Positions 43,611 to 52,129 of a stretch of DNA of 64,000 nt are shown here, piece by piece. Source of the DNA: an uncultured Roseovarius sp. (lineage in GTDB: Bacteria > Pseudomonadota > Alphaproteobacteria > Rhodobacterales > Rhodobacteraceae); the NCBI RefSeq assembly GCF_913057115.1, contig NZ_CAJXNN010000005.1:59924-123923 (forward strand), given 5' to 3'. Numbering within the stretch: position 1 is the first letter of the stretch; every line of letters begins with the position of its first letter. The notes beneath the pieces were generated by a model that was not told the origin of the DNA, searched no databases, and saw only the letters and a list, made by a program, of their open reading frames with translations. The position numbers and the translations under genes are program-made.

Positions 43611-44400
43611 GTGCGTGAAATGACTCTGATCCCTCCGCAAGAGTATCGGGAAGCCTTTGTGCAATATTTGCGCAAGGGAACACCGATCCGGTTTGAGACG
43701 AAAAACACTCAGCCAACCACGCATTACCTCTGGCGGACACGACGCGATGCAAAAGTGCGCTCATCTTATGCTGAGCGCGACGGCCAGATTTTCTCATGGG
43801 AAGATCCACCAGAAGGTGGCCACCCCGGGGAAGACCATGGGTGCCGCTTGGAGTAGCAGGCATTTTGTGAACCACGACTACCGTGGAAACGGTAGAGGCG
43901 TCACCGTACGCGAGACCGGCCATCTTTCCGCAATCCTTGAGGAGTACATGGCTCAGGTGGAGAGCACGCTGAAGGACCCAGTTGCCAGAGAAGGTCGCGA
44001 GAAGTGCGATGGCAGTTTCACTGACACGTTTTACAACACCTATGGCATGACCGGTGTCGTTTTCAGTATCGGTGATACGGTGATCGGCGGCGAATTTTCA
44101 GGGAACGTAGAAGAACAGCATGGTGTCCTGAGCATGGAAGGCTCGTTTGATTTCTACTTGAGAGACGAATTTGCTGACCCTGCCGATATAGGTGTTGAGA
44201 TCATTGATCCAGGCGAGACAATCTTTGAGAGCATCCACAGGCCCCTCGATAATTATCTCAGGGGCCGTACCGGCCTTCCACCGCGTGGCCCCCAACGGCT
44301 TGGGGTTCAAACCGGTGAGCCGTATTCGATAACTGACGATTGGTCAGGGACGCTGAGCGGGCAAATCTACTTGGATCCTGCGCGAAGCGCCTATGGATAG
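43611..44400 (+). pseudogene. Frameshifted MuF-type phage-head/toxin-like gene
   Basis: The 5' frame (43611-43856) has the phage Mu gpF/SPP1 gp7-like head protein core: PPQEYREAFVQYLRKG, then TTHYLWRTRRDAKVRSSYAE and FSWEDPPEGGHPGEDHGCR. It stops at TAG 43854-43856. The C-terminal frame (+1) continues as RHFVNHDYRGNGRGVTVRE to residue GSFDFYLRDEFADPADIG and ends at 44400. Removing one T from CGCTTGG (about 43845-43851) would join both frames. MuF domains are known carriers of polymorphic toxin C-termini. The C-terminal domain here is not recognised. Confidence 0.6.
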
Positions 44401-44887
44401 CTTCCGCCCCCTTTTGGCAATCGCAACGCTCTCTGCAGTTCTTGCACTAGGGTTCTTCTGGGGAGTTCCGACGCACTGCGTGCAACTTCCCAATGGTTTG
44501 AACATCGGCAAACAAGCTCTGATTGATCTGAACAGACCATATTTCAGGCCAGATATCGTTCCCAAGTTTGACAACGGTCAATCGCTGCTACCCGGAGACG
44601 CATGGCCGTTCTACGCCACAGAAACAACAGTTCATGGACTCGCGCTAGAAGCCGATCCTGAAGATGATTTCTGGTTCGCATGGCGCGAAGACACAGGTTT
44701 GGTTCTCAAAGCTGAAGATCCTGCACTTTACGAAGAACTGATTTCCGAAGCGGGCACGCCTTTGGGAAACAAGGGTATCAATGTCGTAGGTTCTCATATT
44801 GTCATGATGGAGCTGCAAAGACGACCTGAATATTCCAATCAAACCTGTCGGACGCGGTGGATAGTCGTTGGTACAGGGGATCTTTAG
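44393..44887 (+). CDS. Membrane-anchored protein overlapping the MuF-like gene, possible immunity protein
   Basis: The 164-residue protein has one N-terminal TM/signal segment (about 7-25, LLAIATLSAVLALGFFWGV) and an acidic extracytoplasmic domain with DPEDDFWFAWRED. No family is recognised. The ATG at 44393 overlaps the preceding stop (44398-44400) by 8 bp, a usual toxin-immunity arrangement. Its topology fits protection against an effector acting in the periplasm. The immunity role is inferred from position, overlap and topology. Base composition is lower in GC than the neighbours. Confidence 0.5.
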   Translation: MDSFRPLLAIATLSAVLALGFFWGVPTHCVQLPNGLNIGKQALIDLNRPYFRPDIVPKFDNGQSLLPGDAWPFYATETTVHGLALEADPEDDFWFAWREDTGLVLKAEDPALYEELISEAGTPLGNKGINVVGSHIVMMELQRRPEYSNQTCRTRWIVVGTGDL

Positions 44888-44933
44888 TTTGCGGTCAGCC
44901 CAACTCTCATTTCGTCAGGATGCATGGCCGGAC

Positions 44934-45107
44934 GGGTTGACCTATCTGGAAAATCACATCCCGGAGGTTGCGCGTAAGCTCGCCCAGGAGGTCGATGCGG
45001 TCTCCTGGCGCACCGACCTGAAGCGGCGCGAGCAGCACTACGGCTATCGCTACGACTACAAAGCGCGGCAGGCCCGGCGGGACGAGTATCTTGGGCCAGG
45101 CCCTGAC
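44934..45107 (+). pseudogene. Remnant of an AlkB-type 2-oxoglutarate/Fe dioxygenase
   Basis: About 58 codons read GLTYLENHIPEVARKLAQEV, followed by SWRTDLKRREQHYGYRYDYK and LGPGPD. The last part, with KRRxQHYGYRYDYK, is the N-terminal half of AlkB-like proteins that repair alkylated bases. The HxD...H iron-binding motif further along is absent, because the similarity stops at about 45107 and the frame then turns to nonsense. It is therefore a 3'-truncated fragment. Confidence 0.6.
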
Positions 45108-45307
45108 CTATTTTCAGCACTTGGCGGAACATTGCCACGCAAAGAGACAGGCCTCCGGCGGTTTTTGCGTGATGCAGGACCCGGGTCGCGGCACCAGGCT
45201 TTGCCGCGACGGTCCGTTTCTGCGAACCGCGGAGCGTTGGGTGACCTGAACTGCAACAGCCCGCTAGCGATCCATAGCTCCGGGTTTGACCCTGCACGGC
45301 CACAATG

Positions 45308-45335
45308 GCCGGGGCTTGGCGCCCCGGCACTTTTT
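45308..45335 (+). terminator. Plus-strand terminator before the heme receptor gene
   Basis: The 8-bp stem GCCGGGGC/GCCCCGGC with a 5-nt loop (45308-45328) is followed by AC and TTTTT (45331-45335). It faces plus-strand transcription, which here could come only from the accessory scar. The receptor gene on the minus strand ends just beyond it. Confidence 0.75.
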
Positions 45336-45336
45336 C

Positions 45337-47373
45337 TCAGAACGATTTAGTGAGCGAGACCTTGAAGGTCCGTCCCGGCGCTTTTCGACTTGGCGATGAC
45401 AGGTGTCCGACGTAATCGGCATCCAGCAGGTTTTCGACGCCGAACCTCACTTCGGCCTCATCCAGCCAACCCTGCGCCTGTGGCCGCCACGTCGCACGGA
45501 GGTTATGCACGGTGCTGTCGGACAAATCGGCGCCGAGCGCGTCACGGCGGTCGGTGGCGTGGACGACTTCCCAACTCAGGTCGAGCGTATCATCCCATTT
45601 CTTGCCCAACGTCAGCTGCGCACGGTCCGACGCGGTGTTGCGCCACGTCGTATTGCTGCCGTCGGGGTTGAATTCGGTCCCTTCTCCGAGGTGCCCTGCG
45701 AAATCCACGTAGAACCCGCTTGCCAAGCCATATGAGGCCTCAAGTTCGATGCCTCGGGTCTCGACACTGTCCAGCTCTGTGGTCATCGACCCGGCCACCG
45801 TATAGCTGGTTATATCGTAAAGCTCGGTGAGGTAGGCATTGCCACGAATGGAGAAGCTGTCGCCCGCCACGAAAACGCCTTCGCCGGTATACTCCGCGCC
45901 GATCTCGACGGTATGCGACTTCTCCGACTGCGCGATGCGGCGTTGCGCCGTTGCGGTCGTCCCCAGATCGTCGATGATTGGCAGGCCTTCGGTATAGGCC
46001 GCGCTTCCGAACACCGACACCCCGTTGCCGAAATCATAGGCCAATGCCAGCCCGCCCATCAATGCGTCCTTCTCATAGCTCCGGGGCACCCCGGCAAGCG
46101 GTACGGCGCTTTCGATCCGCGATGATTCGTAGCGCAGCGCAGGGGTCACGGTGACTTGCCCGATGCGCATTTCATCCACCACGAACATGGCAAGGCGGTC
46201 ATTCGTTCCCCCCGGTGCGCTTGGTTGGTCGGCACGTTTGCGGCGCTGAAGCTCCATCCCGGCGAGCATGTCATGCGACAGGGCCCCGGTCTGGAACAGC
46301 GCACGGTTCTTGAGCGTCAATTTCGTTGTCTCGTAGCGGTGGTCCGCATCGGCCAGCGCGCGGATGCCGCCGAACCCCGGTGTGCCCTCCAACGGCGAAG
46401 ACCCGGGCACGTAGTTCGACTCGATATCCTGATCGGCGTAGGACAGGTTGGCACGCAGATCGACCATGTCGCTGCCCGGATTGAAGCGGTATTCCAGAAC
46501 CGTCTGCCGGGTGTCTGTCTCCCGGTCGACCCGGCCAAAGATGTCCGCCGTGGTGATGAACTGGTCATAAGGCACATCGTTATCGTCGGCCACGGTGCGC
46601 GAATGGCTGAACATCAGCGAATGCGCATCATCCTCGCCGAAGGTGAACTTGCCCTTGGCAAGATAGGAGGGTGTTTCAAAGGAACTGTTGCCGATCCTTG
46701 TGCCGTCACCGGCATCGAGTGTCCCCTGATCGCGCCATGTATAGTTCAACAGGAACTCGGCCCCGTCAGCGGGCATCCATGCCAGGTTCGTTGAACTGAC
46801 AAACCCGTCGCCGTTGGAACTGAACTCCAGCGTCTGCGACCCGCCGAAGCCTGGCACACCGCCCGTGAAATCCGAGGCATCCTTGGTTTCCAGCTTGACC
46901 ACCCCGCCCACGATGCCGGAGCCATAGGCAAAACTGCCAATCGTGCCGCGCAGAACCTCGACCTCCTTGTAGAGCATTGGATCGGTGAAAAGCTGCGTTC
47001 CGATGCGGTAGATCTCTTCCGAACCGACCGAGGCACCGTCGATCTGCACGGCAATCTTCTGGTCCGAACCGAAGGTGGTGTTCGCGCCGAACCCGCGAAT
47101 GTTGATGCCCGAGCCTTGCGGTGTCGTGCCGTTGACCAGCGTGACACCGGGCACGGAGTCGACCAGTTGTGCGACGGTACTGGCTTGGCGATCCTGTATC
47201 TCGTCCTCCTCCACAACCGTACGGGACAGAGCCGTGCCAAAGCTGAGGTCGCGTTTGCCGGGGGTTAGAACCAGCGTTCCAAGAAAGCCGGGGTCAGTGT
47301 CCTGCGCAGCCGTTGGCAAAGCCAGCGACAGGCAGGCAAGCGCGGTCGTGCCGCGCAACAGGGAAGTGAGCAT
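45337..47373 (-). CDS. hmuR: TonB-dependent heme/hemoglobin-type receptor
   Basis: The 678-residue outer-membrane receptor has a signal peptide (MLTSLLRGTTALACLSLALPTAAQ), a plug domain (DRQASTVAQLVDSVPGVTLV, GINIRGFG, VEVLRGTIGSFAYGSGIVGGVV) and a 22-strand barrel ending in Phe (TFKVSLTKSF). A heme substrate is inferred from the divergent hmuSTUV operon. The FRAP/NPxL boxes of classic HmuR are not clear. The start at 47373 has AAGGA nine bases upstream and a better signal peptide than the frame from 47397. TonB-ExbBD for energising lie at 54720-57076. Confidence 0.88.
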   Translation of the reverse strand: MLTSLLRGTTALACLSLALPTAAQDTDPGFLGTLVLTPGKRDLSFGTALSRTVVEEDEIQDRQASTVAQLVDSVPGVTLVNGTTPQGSGINIRGFGANTTFGSDQKIAVQIDGASVGSEEIYRIGTQLFTDPMLYKEVEVLRGTIGSFAYGSGIVGGVVKLETKDASDFTGGVPGFGGSQTLEFSSNGDGFVSSTNLAWMPADGAEFLLNYTWRDQGTLDAGDGTRIGNSSFETPSYLAKGKFTFGEDDAHSLMFSHSRTVADDNDVPYDQFITTADIFGRVDRETDTRQTVLEYRFNPGSDMVDLRANLSYADQDIESNYVPGSSPLEGTPGFGGIRALADADHRYETTKLTLKNRALFQTGALSHDMLAGMELQRRKRADQPSAPGGTNDRLAMFVVDEMRIGQVTVTPALRYESSRIESAVPLAGVPRSYEKDALMGGLALAYDFGNGVSVFGSAAYTEGLPIIDDLGTTATAQRRIAQSEKSHTVEIGAEYTGEGVFVAGDSFSIRGNAYLTELYDITSYTVAGSMTTELDSVETRGIELEASYGLASGFYVDFAGHLGEGTEFNPDGSNTTWRNTASDRAQLTLGKKWDDTLDLSWEVVHATDRRDALGADLSDSTVHNLRATWRPQAQGWLDEAEVRFGVENLLDADYVGHLSSPSRKAPGRTFKVSLTKSF

Positions 47374-47483
47374 GGCGCCATCCTTCTTGAGTGTCATGCC
47401 GTAGCTTGCGAAGGCTGGCGCGGCTGTTTTTGGTGAAATTGCGATTTACCCAATCGCGACGGGTTGCAGCGATAAACGTATCA

Positions 47484-47509
47484 GACTAAAACAGTCAAGT
47501 AATTTGAGA
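47484..47509. promoter_or_regulatory. Dyad-rich spacer between the heme receptor and hmuS
   Basis: In the 200-bp divergent promoter gap, GACT-AAAAC-AGTC (47484-47496) and the overlapping TCAA-GTAAT-TTGA form two short dyads. They resemble iron-box half sites of alphaproteobacteria but do not match the CTGA-N5-TCAG palindromes found at 51827 and 54178. An iron regulator site here is plausible but weakly supported. Confidence 0.35.
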
Positions 47510-47573
47510 CAGCCACGCACCGCTTCTCGCCGGGCGCAGCCATCGGACCACATGCCAAACTCCGAGGACGCCC

Positions 47574-48626
47574 ATGACACAGCACCCCGCTGTCAGCCCT
47601 TTCGACATCCGTGCCTTTCAGGCCGAAAACCCCAAAACGCGTGCGCGCGATGCGTCGGATGCCCTCGGCATATCCGAGGCGCAACTGGTTGCTGCCGGTG
47701 TTGGGGGCGGCACCACGCGGATCGCCGCCCATCCGGACCGGATCATTCCCGCGGCTGAGAAGCTGGGCGAGGTCATGGCGCTGACCCGCGTCGATGCTTG
47801 CGTGCATGAAAAGGTCGGGGAATACGGCAACTATCATCCCGGCGAACATGCCGCGATGACCCTGACCGAGAATATCGACCTGCGCATCTTCCCCTCGCAT
47901 TGGGTGCATGCCTTCGCAGTCGAGACCGAGTCCGAGCAGGGCCCGCGTCGTTCGTTGCAGATTTTCGATGCGGCGGGCGACGCGGTGCATAAAATTCACC
48001 TGCGCGAGGCATCGAACCACGCGACATGGGCCGAAACTGTCGCCGATCTGGCGGTTGCGGATCAGGCGGACACTCAGGCCGTTGACCCGCGCAAACCCGT
48101 GGAAGCCCCGAAATCGCGGCCTGACAAACTGGACATCCTGCGCGAGGAATGGGCCAAGCTGACCGATACGCACCAGTTCCTGCGGCTGTGCTCGAAGCTC
48201 AAGATGAACCGGCTTGGTGCCTATCGAATCGCCGGCGCCCCATGGGTGCGCCAGCTTGCCCCAAAAGCCGCCGATGCGATGCTGCACGCGGTGCGCGATG
48301 CCGGGATCGAGGTGATGATCTTCGTCGGGAACCGCGGCTGTATTCAAATCCATACCGGCCCTGTTCACCAGTTGCGCCCCATGGGGCCATGGCAGAACGT
48401 GATGGACCCCGGGTTCAACCTGCATCTGCGGCTCGACAAGGTCGCCGAGATTTGGGCCGTGGAGAAGCCCACGCAGCGCGGCCCCGCCGTGTCGGTGGAG
48501 GCTTTCGACGCCGAGGGCGGGTTGATCTTCCAAGTCTTCGGCCTTGGCAAGGAAGGCCGGGATTCGCGCCCTGAATGGGGCCGGGTCGTCAAAGCACTGC
48601 CCTCGCTTGCGGAGGTTCCGGCATGA
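47574..48626 (+). CDS. hmuS: Hemin-degrading factor HmuS
   Basis: The 350-residue HmuS/ChuS family protein accepts heme in the cytoplasm and either degrades or carries it. The protein shows the two-fold repeat of the family: DKLDILREEWAKLTDTHQFLRLCSKLKMNR in the second half mirrors an N-terminal unit (NPKTRARDASDALGISEAQLVAAG). Conserved His appear in VHEKVGEYGNYHPGEH and IQIHTGPVHQLRPMG. The start lies after the divergent promoter gap. The stop overlaps hmuT (ATGA). Confidence 0.93.
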   Translation: MTQHPAVSPFDIRAFQAENPKTRARDASDALGISEAQLVAAGVGGGTTRIAAHPDRIIPAAEKLGEVMALTRVDACVHEKVGEYGNYHPGEHAAMTLTENIDLRIFPSHWVHAFAVETESEQGPRRSLQIFDAAGDAVHKIHLREASNHATWAETVADLAVADQADTQAVDPRKPVEAPKSRPDKLDILREEWAKLTDTHQFLRLCSKLKMNRLGAYRIAGAPWVRQLAPKAADAMLHAVRDAGIEVMIFVGNRGCIQIHTGPVHQLRPMGPWQNVMDPGFNLHLRLDKVAEIWAVEKPTQRGPAVSVEAFDAEGGLIFQVFGLGKEGRDSRPEWGRVVKALPSLAEVPA

Positions 48627-49519
48627 ATTCTCGGATCAGCAAAACCGGAACCTATGCGGGCATATGGGCGGCGATGTTCGGGGCCTTCGTTGCCCTGACC
48701 GTCAGCGCGCAGCAAAGCGCAGAGGTGCCGAATCCGCATGCCGATGTCCTGTCGATCGGCGGCTCCGTGACGGAAATCGTCGCCGCCCTTGGACAGCAGC
48801 ACCGGCTCAGGGCCCGCGACACCACCTCCAGCTATCCACCGGACGTGACCCACTTGCCGGATGTGGGCTATATGCGCTCGCTCTCGCCCGAAGGCGTGCT
48901 ATCGGTCGGCCCGTCGTTGATCCTGTCCGAGGAAGGGGCAGGCCCGCCCGAGGCGCTTGAGGTGATCCGCGCGGCGGATGTCGGTTTTGTCGAAGTGCCC
49001 GACGCGCTCAGCACCGAAGGCATCCTTCGCAAGATCGAAATCATTGGCACAGCGCTTGGCGTGCCAAAGCAGGCCGACGGGCTGGCAACCGAGGTCGAAG
49101 CCGCCATGGCGGCGGCGCTGACCGATGCCAAGCGGCCAGAGGCCAAGAAGAAACGCGTGCTTTTCGTGCTGTCCACGCAAGGGGGCAAGATCAACGCCTC
49201 GGGTGCGGGTACGGCCGCCGACGCATTGATCCGAATGGCGGGGGGCGTGAACGCGATCACTGACTACGAGGGCTACAAGCAAGTCACCGATGAGGCCGTT
49301 GGCATGGCCGCCCCTGATGTGATCCTGATGATGGATCGGGGCGGTGACCATGGCGTTGCCGATGACGAACTGTTCGCCATGCCCGCGATCAAGCTGACGC
49401 CTGCCGCGCAGAGCCGCTCCGTGGTGCGCATGGACGGCTTGCTGATGCTTGGCTTCGGCCCGCGCACGGCGCAGGCCATCCGCGAACTGAACGATGCCCT
49501 TTACGGGCAGGGAAGCTGA
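48623..49519 (+). CDS. hmuT: Heme ABC transporter substrate-binding protein
   Basis: The 298-residue periplasmic binding protein of the HmuT/ChuT (PBP III) type has a signal peptide to about residue 29 (IWAAMFGAFVALTVSAQQ). The core is the long-helix-bridged two-lobe fold (VLSIGGSVTEIVAALGQQHRL, DVGYMRSLSPEGVLSVGPSLIL, VDAL). It delivers heme from the receptor to HmuUV. The ATG overlaps the hmuS stop, and the TTG of hmuU comes 3 bp after its stop, so the transport genes are tightly coupled. Confidence 0.93.
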   Translation: MNSRISKTGTYAGIWAAMFGAFVALTVSAQQSAEVPNPHADVLSIGGSVTEIVAALGQQHRLRARDTTSSYPPDVTHLPDVGYMRSLSPEGVLSVGPSLILSEEGAGPPEALEVIRAADVGFVEVPDALSTEGILRKIEIIGTALGVPKQADGLATEVEAAMAAALTDAKRPEAKKKRVLFVLSTQGGKINASGAGTAADALIRMAGGVNAITDYEGYKQVTDEAVGMAAPDVILMMDRGGDHGVADDELFAMPAIKLTPAAQSRSVVRMDGLLMLGFGPRTAQAIRELNDALYGQGS

Positions 49520-49522
49520 GCC

Positions 49523-50590
49523 TTGGCCGCCGCGACAGATATCGAGAGTACCCCGAACGACCGGCTGTCCCGCGCCCGCGCCCTGCACTGGGGGCTGGCG
49601 GGTGCACTGGCGCTGGCCTGCATCGCGAGCCTTGAGGTCGGCGCGACAAACGTGACCCTCTCGGCGGTGCTGGCCAAGCTGGCGCAGGGCGAAGCCTTGA
49701 GCCAGATGGAGCGCGTCGTGCTATTGGATATCCGCCTGCCCCGGCTGGCGATGGGCGTGCTTGTCGGCGCGGCGCTGGCGGTATCGGGTGCGGCGATGCA
49801 GGGGCTGTTCCGCAACCCGCTGGCCGACCCCGGCATCGTCGGCGTCGGCGCGGGGGCCGGGCTGGGGGCGATCCTCGCCATCGTGCTGGGCGCACTGCTG
49901 CCTGCCTGGGTGATCGACCTGACAGGCAATCAACTCACGCCTTTCGCGGCGTTTCTGGGGGGCTGGGGATCGACGATCCTGCTTTACCGCGTTTCCACCC
50001 GCCACGGACGCACATCGGTGGCCACCATGCTCTTGGCGGGGATCGCGCTCGGGGCGCTTGCGGGTGCCCTTTCGGGCATCCTCGTCTACATTGCCGACGA
50101 CCGGCAATTGCGAGACCTGACCTTCTGGGGGCTGGGGTCGCTCGCCGGGGCAAGCTGGGCCAAGGTGTTGTCCGCCGGGCCGCTGATCCTGCTCTCCATA
50201 GGTACAGCCCTGATGCTGGGCCGTGGCCTGAACGGGCTGGCGCTTGGCGAAGCGACGGCGGCCCATATCGGCATCGACGTGCAGCGCATGAAGTCCATCG
50301 CGATTTTGGCCGTCGCGGGTGCCACCGGAGCGGCGGTGGCCGTTTCCGGAGGAATCGGCTTCATTGGCATTGTCGTGCCGCACCTGTTGCGACTGGCCTC
50401 CGGCCCCGATCACCGGACGCTCCTGCTCAATTCCGCGCTGCTCGGCGCAATCCTGTTGATCCTTGCCGATGTCATCGCCCGCGTGGTCATCGCGCCCGCC
50501 GAATTGCCCATCGGTATCGTCACGGCGGTCCTTGGTGCTCCCGTCTTCCTGTGGATTCTCCTCAAACGCCGGGGGCTGGTGGAGCTATGA
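49523..50590 (+). CDS. hmuU: Heme ABC transporter permease
   Basis: The 355-residue FecCD/BtuC-type permease has about ten TM segments. Family motifs include DIRLPRLAMGVLVGAALAVSGAAMQGLFRNPLADPGIVGV and the C-terminal GGIGFIGIVVPHLLRLASGPDH region (VPH of the cytoplasmic coupling loop). It forms the inner-membrane channel for heme. The start is TTG at 49523 with GGAAG upstream, since no ATG fits. The stop overlaps hmuV (ATGA). Confidence 0.93.
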   Translation: MAAATDIESTPNDRLSRARALHWGLAGALALACIASLEVGATNVTLSAVLAKLAQGEALSQMERVVLLDIRLPRLAMGVLVGAALAVSGAAMQGLFRNPLADPGIVGVGAGAGLGAILAIVLGALLPAWVIDLTGNQLTPFAAFLGGWGSTILLYRVSTRHGRTSVATMLLAGIALGALAGALSGILVYIADDRQLRDLTFWGLGSLAGASWAKVLSAGPLILLSIGTALMLGRGLNGLALGEATAAHIGIDVQRMKSIAILAVAGATGAAVAVSGGIGFIGIVVPHLLRLASGPDHRTLLLNSALLGAILLILADVIARVVIAPAELPIGIVTAVLGAPVFLWILLKRRGLVEL

Positions 50591-51408
50591 GCCTGATCGC
50601 TGAAAATATCCGCGTCCTTTACGGCAACCATGAAGCGCTGCGCGGGGTGAGCTTCAGCGCCTTGCCCGGCGAAGTCACCGCCATCGTCGGCCCCAATGGG
50701 TCGGGCAAATCCACATTGCTGGGGGCCATCACCGCCTCCCTGCCCTTTCAGGGTCAGGTGAGTTTGAATGGGCGCGACATCATGACAATGAAACCGTGGG
50801 AGCTTGCCGCACAACGGGCCGTCCTGCCTCAGGCCTCGCGCCTTGCCTTTCCCTTCACTGTCCTTGAAGTCGTCCGGCTTGGCCTGCAGTCGGGCACTGC
50901 AGGAGACCGGCCAGATGTCCCGATGCAGGCACTGGCCCGCGTCGGGCTGGCCCATTACGCCAATAGAACCTTTCAGGAATTGTCCGGGGGTGAGGGTCAA
51001 AGAGTCATGCTCGCCCGCGTGCTGGCACAGGTCTGGTCCCCTGTCGAAGATGGCGAGCCACGCTGGCTGCTACTGGACGAGCCGGTTTCCAGCCTCGACA
51101 TCGCGCATCAACTTCAGGTGATGGAGATCGCCCGGGGCTTCGCACGGGCCGGCGGCGGCGTGATCGCCGTCATGCACGATCTGAACCTGACGGCGCTTTT
51201 TGCCGACCGCGTGGCGGTGCTGGCCGAGGGGCAAGGCCTTGCCTTCGGCCTTCCCGCAAAAGTGCTGACCGATGACACCCTGTCGCACGCCTACGGTTGC
51301 GCCTTGCGCGTCTCCGCCCCACCGCCTCCGGGGATACCCTACATCCTGCCGCACGCGGCATCCGCTTTGTCCAGCCATCCCCGCGCGACGATGCTTAACA
51401 TTCGCTGA
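50587..51408 (+). CDS. hmuV: Heme ABC transporter ATP-binding protein
   Basis: The 273-residue ATPase has Walker A GPNGSGKST (residues 35-43), signature LSGGEGQRVMLARVLA, Walker B WLLLDEPVSSLD and switch His in VMHD. It pairs with HmuU to power heme import. The start overlaps the hmuU stop. It ends the hmuSTUV run, with the ABM-domain gene 21 bp further on, probably in the same transcript. Confidence 0.94.
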   Translation: MSLIAENIRVLYGNHEALRGVSFSALPGEVTAIVGPNGSGKSTLLGAITASLPFQGQVSLNGRDIMTMKPWELAAQRAVLPQASRLAFPFTVLEVVRLGLQSGTAGDRPDVPMQALARVGLAHYANRTFQELSGGEGQRVMLARVLAQVWSPVEDGEPRWLLLDEPVSSLDIAHQLQVMEIARGFARAGGGVIAVMHDLNLTALFADRVAVLAEGQGLAFGLPAKVLTDDTLSHAYGCALRVSAPPPPGIPYILPHAASALSSHPRATMLNIR

Positions 51409-51429
51409 CATCAAACTGAGGAGCAAAAG

Positions 51430-51765
51430 ATGTATCTTGCCATGAACCGTTTCACCGTACCTTTGGAATACGCCGCCGAATTCGAGGAGCTTTGGCTGAC
51501 CCGCGAAAGCAAGTTGCAGGACATGGATGGGTTCGTTTCCTTTCACATGCTGAAAGGCCCGGAGGAAGACGGTCGGGTTCTCTATGCCTCTCACACTCTA
51601 TGGCAGAGCGAGGCGCATTTCCGCACATGGACCACAAGCGAAGAATTCCGCGCCTCGCATGCCCGCGCCGGGCAAAGCCGCAAGTTGCACGAAGGCGCAC
51701 CACGCTTCGAAGGCTTCACAACGATTCAGAGAATCGACGCTCTGCAACCGGCTGCGCTTTGTTGA
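51430..51765 (+). CDS. ABM-domain heme monooxygenase-like protein
   Basis: This 111-residue antibiotic-biosynthesis-monooxygenase-fold protein begins MYLAMNRFTVPLEYAAEFEELWL, with the Asn in AMNRF and W/H residues (HMLKG, FRTWTTSEEFRASHA) at positions used by IsdG/HmoB heme oxygenases. These enzymes open heme and release iron. The placement right after hmuV makes a heme-degrading role likely. The exact product (biliverdin, staphylobilin or other) cannot be predicted. An unrelated ABM monooxygenase role is less likely in this context. Confidence 0.78.
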   Translation: MYLAMNRFTVPLEYAAEFEELWLTRESKLQDMDGFVSFHMLKGPEEDGRVLYASHTLWQSEAHFRTWTTSEEFRASHARAGQSRKLHEGAPRFEGFTTIQRIDALQPAALC

Positions 51766-51826
51766 CCAAGCCGGTGGGCAGCAGTTCGATGAATTTTCAG
51801 CCGCGCATCCAGCCTAATATTCTTGA

Positions 51827-51839
51827 CTGAAATTATCAG
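51827..51839. promoter_or_regulatory. CTGA-N5-TCAG palindrome, copy 1 (iron-box candidate)
   Basis: CTGAAATTATCAG is a perfect 13-bp dyad located 120 bp before the small gene that starts the hemP cluster. A second copy with the same arms (CTGATTTAATCAG) lies before the exb/tonB operon (54178-54190). Shared arms in front of two iron operons suggest a common iron regulator. Confidence 0.5.
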
Positions 51840-51958
51840 ATTGCTGTAAGCACGACTTAGTACCCGACTCATTTGGTCGGAATTTGTCAACGCATCACCT
51901 TGATGCCCGTCCCAGCCACCGACCACGGCAGCCCGGATGTCAGATGAAAGGAGCCATC

Positions 51959-52129
51959 GTGAAGACACCCGAGCGCAATACACAAAATGGCGGGCATGCG
52001 ACGGCCCGCAACAGTTGGCGCGAAGTCATGCAATCCGGCGCCGACAGCGGACAGCTCGACGGGCTCGCCCTTGAGCATCTCATTGACCTTCAGCGCGAGC
52101 GCGCAAGCACATCAGGAGAGGGTCGATGA
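51959..52129 (+). CDS. Small protein upstream of hemP, unknown
   Basis: The 56-residue protein (VKTPERNTQNGGHATARNSW...) is charged and has a C-terminal helix (GLALEHLIDLQRERA). It has no recognised domain. AAAGGAG at 51948-51953 makes the GTG at 51959 the best start. An ATG at 51944 would place the ribosome site inside the gene. The stop overlaps hemP (ATGA), so the two are translated together. The link to heme uptake is inferred from this coupling. Confidence 0.6.
   Translation: MKTPERNTQNGGHATARNSWREVMQSGADSGQLDGLALEHLIDLQRERASTSGEGR

Larger units (their letters stand above)
44888..45336. other. 449-bp gap with an AlkB remnant
   Basis: This stretch contains the AlkB-like fragment (44934-45107) and a plus-strand terminator (45308-45335). 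A second frame across 45091-45249 reads without a stop for about 50 codons from a TTG but matches nothing I know. This is the right edge of the accessory scar. Confidence 0.45.
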
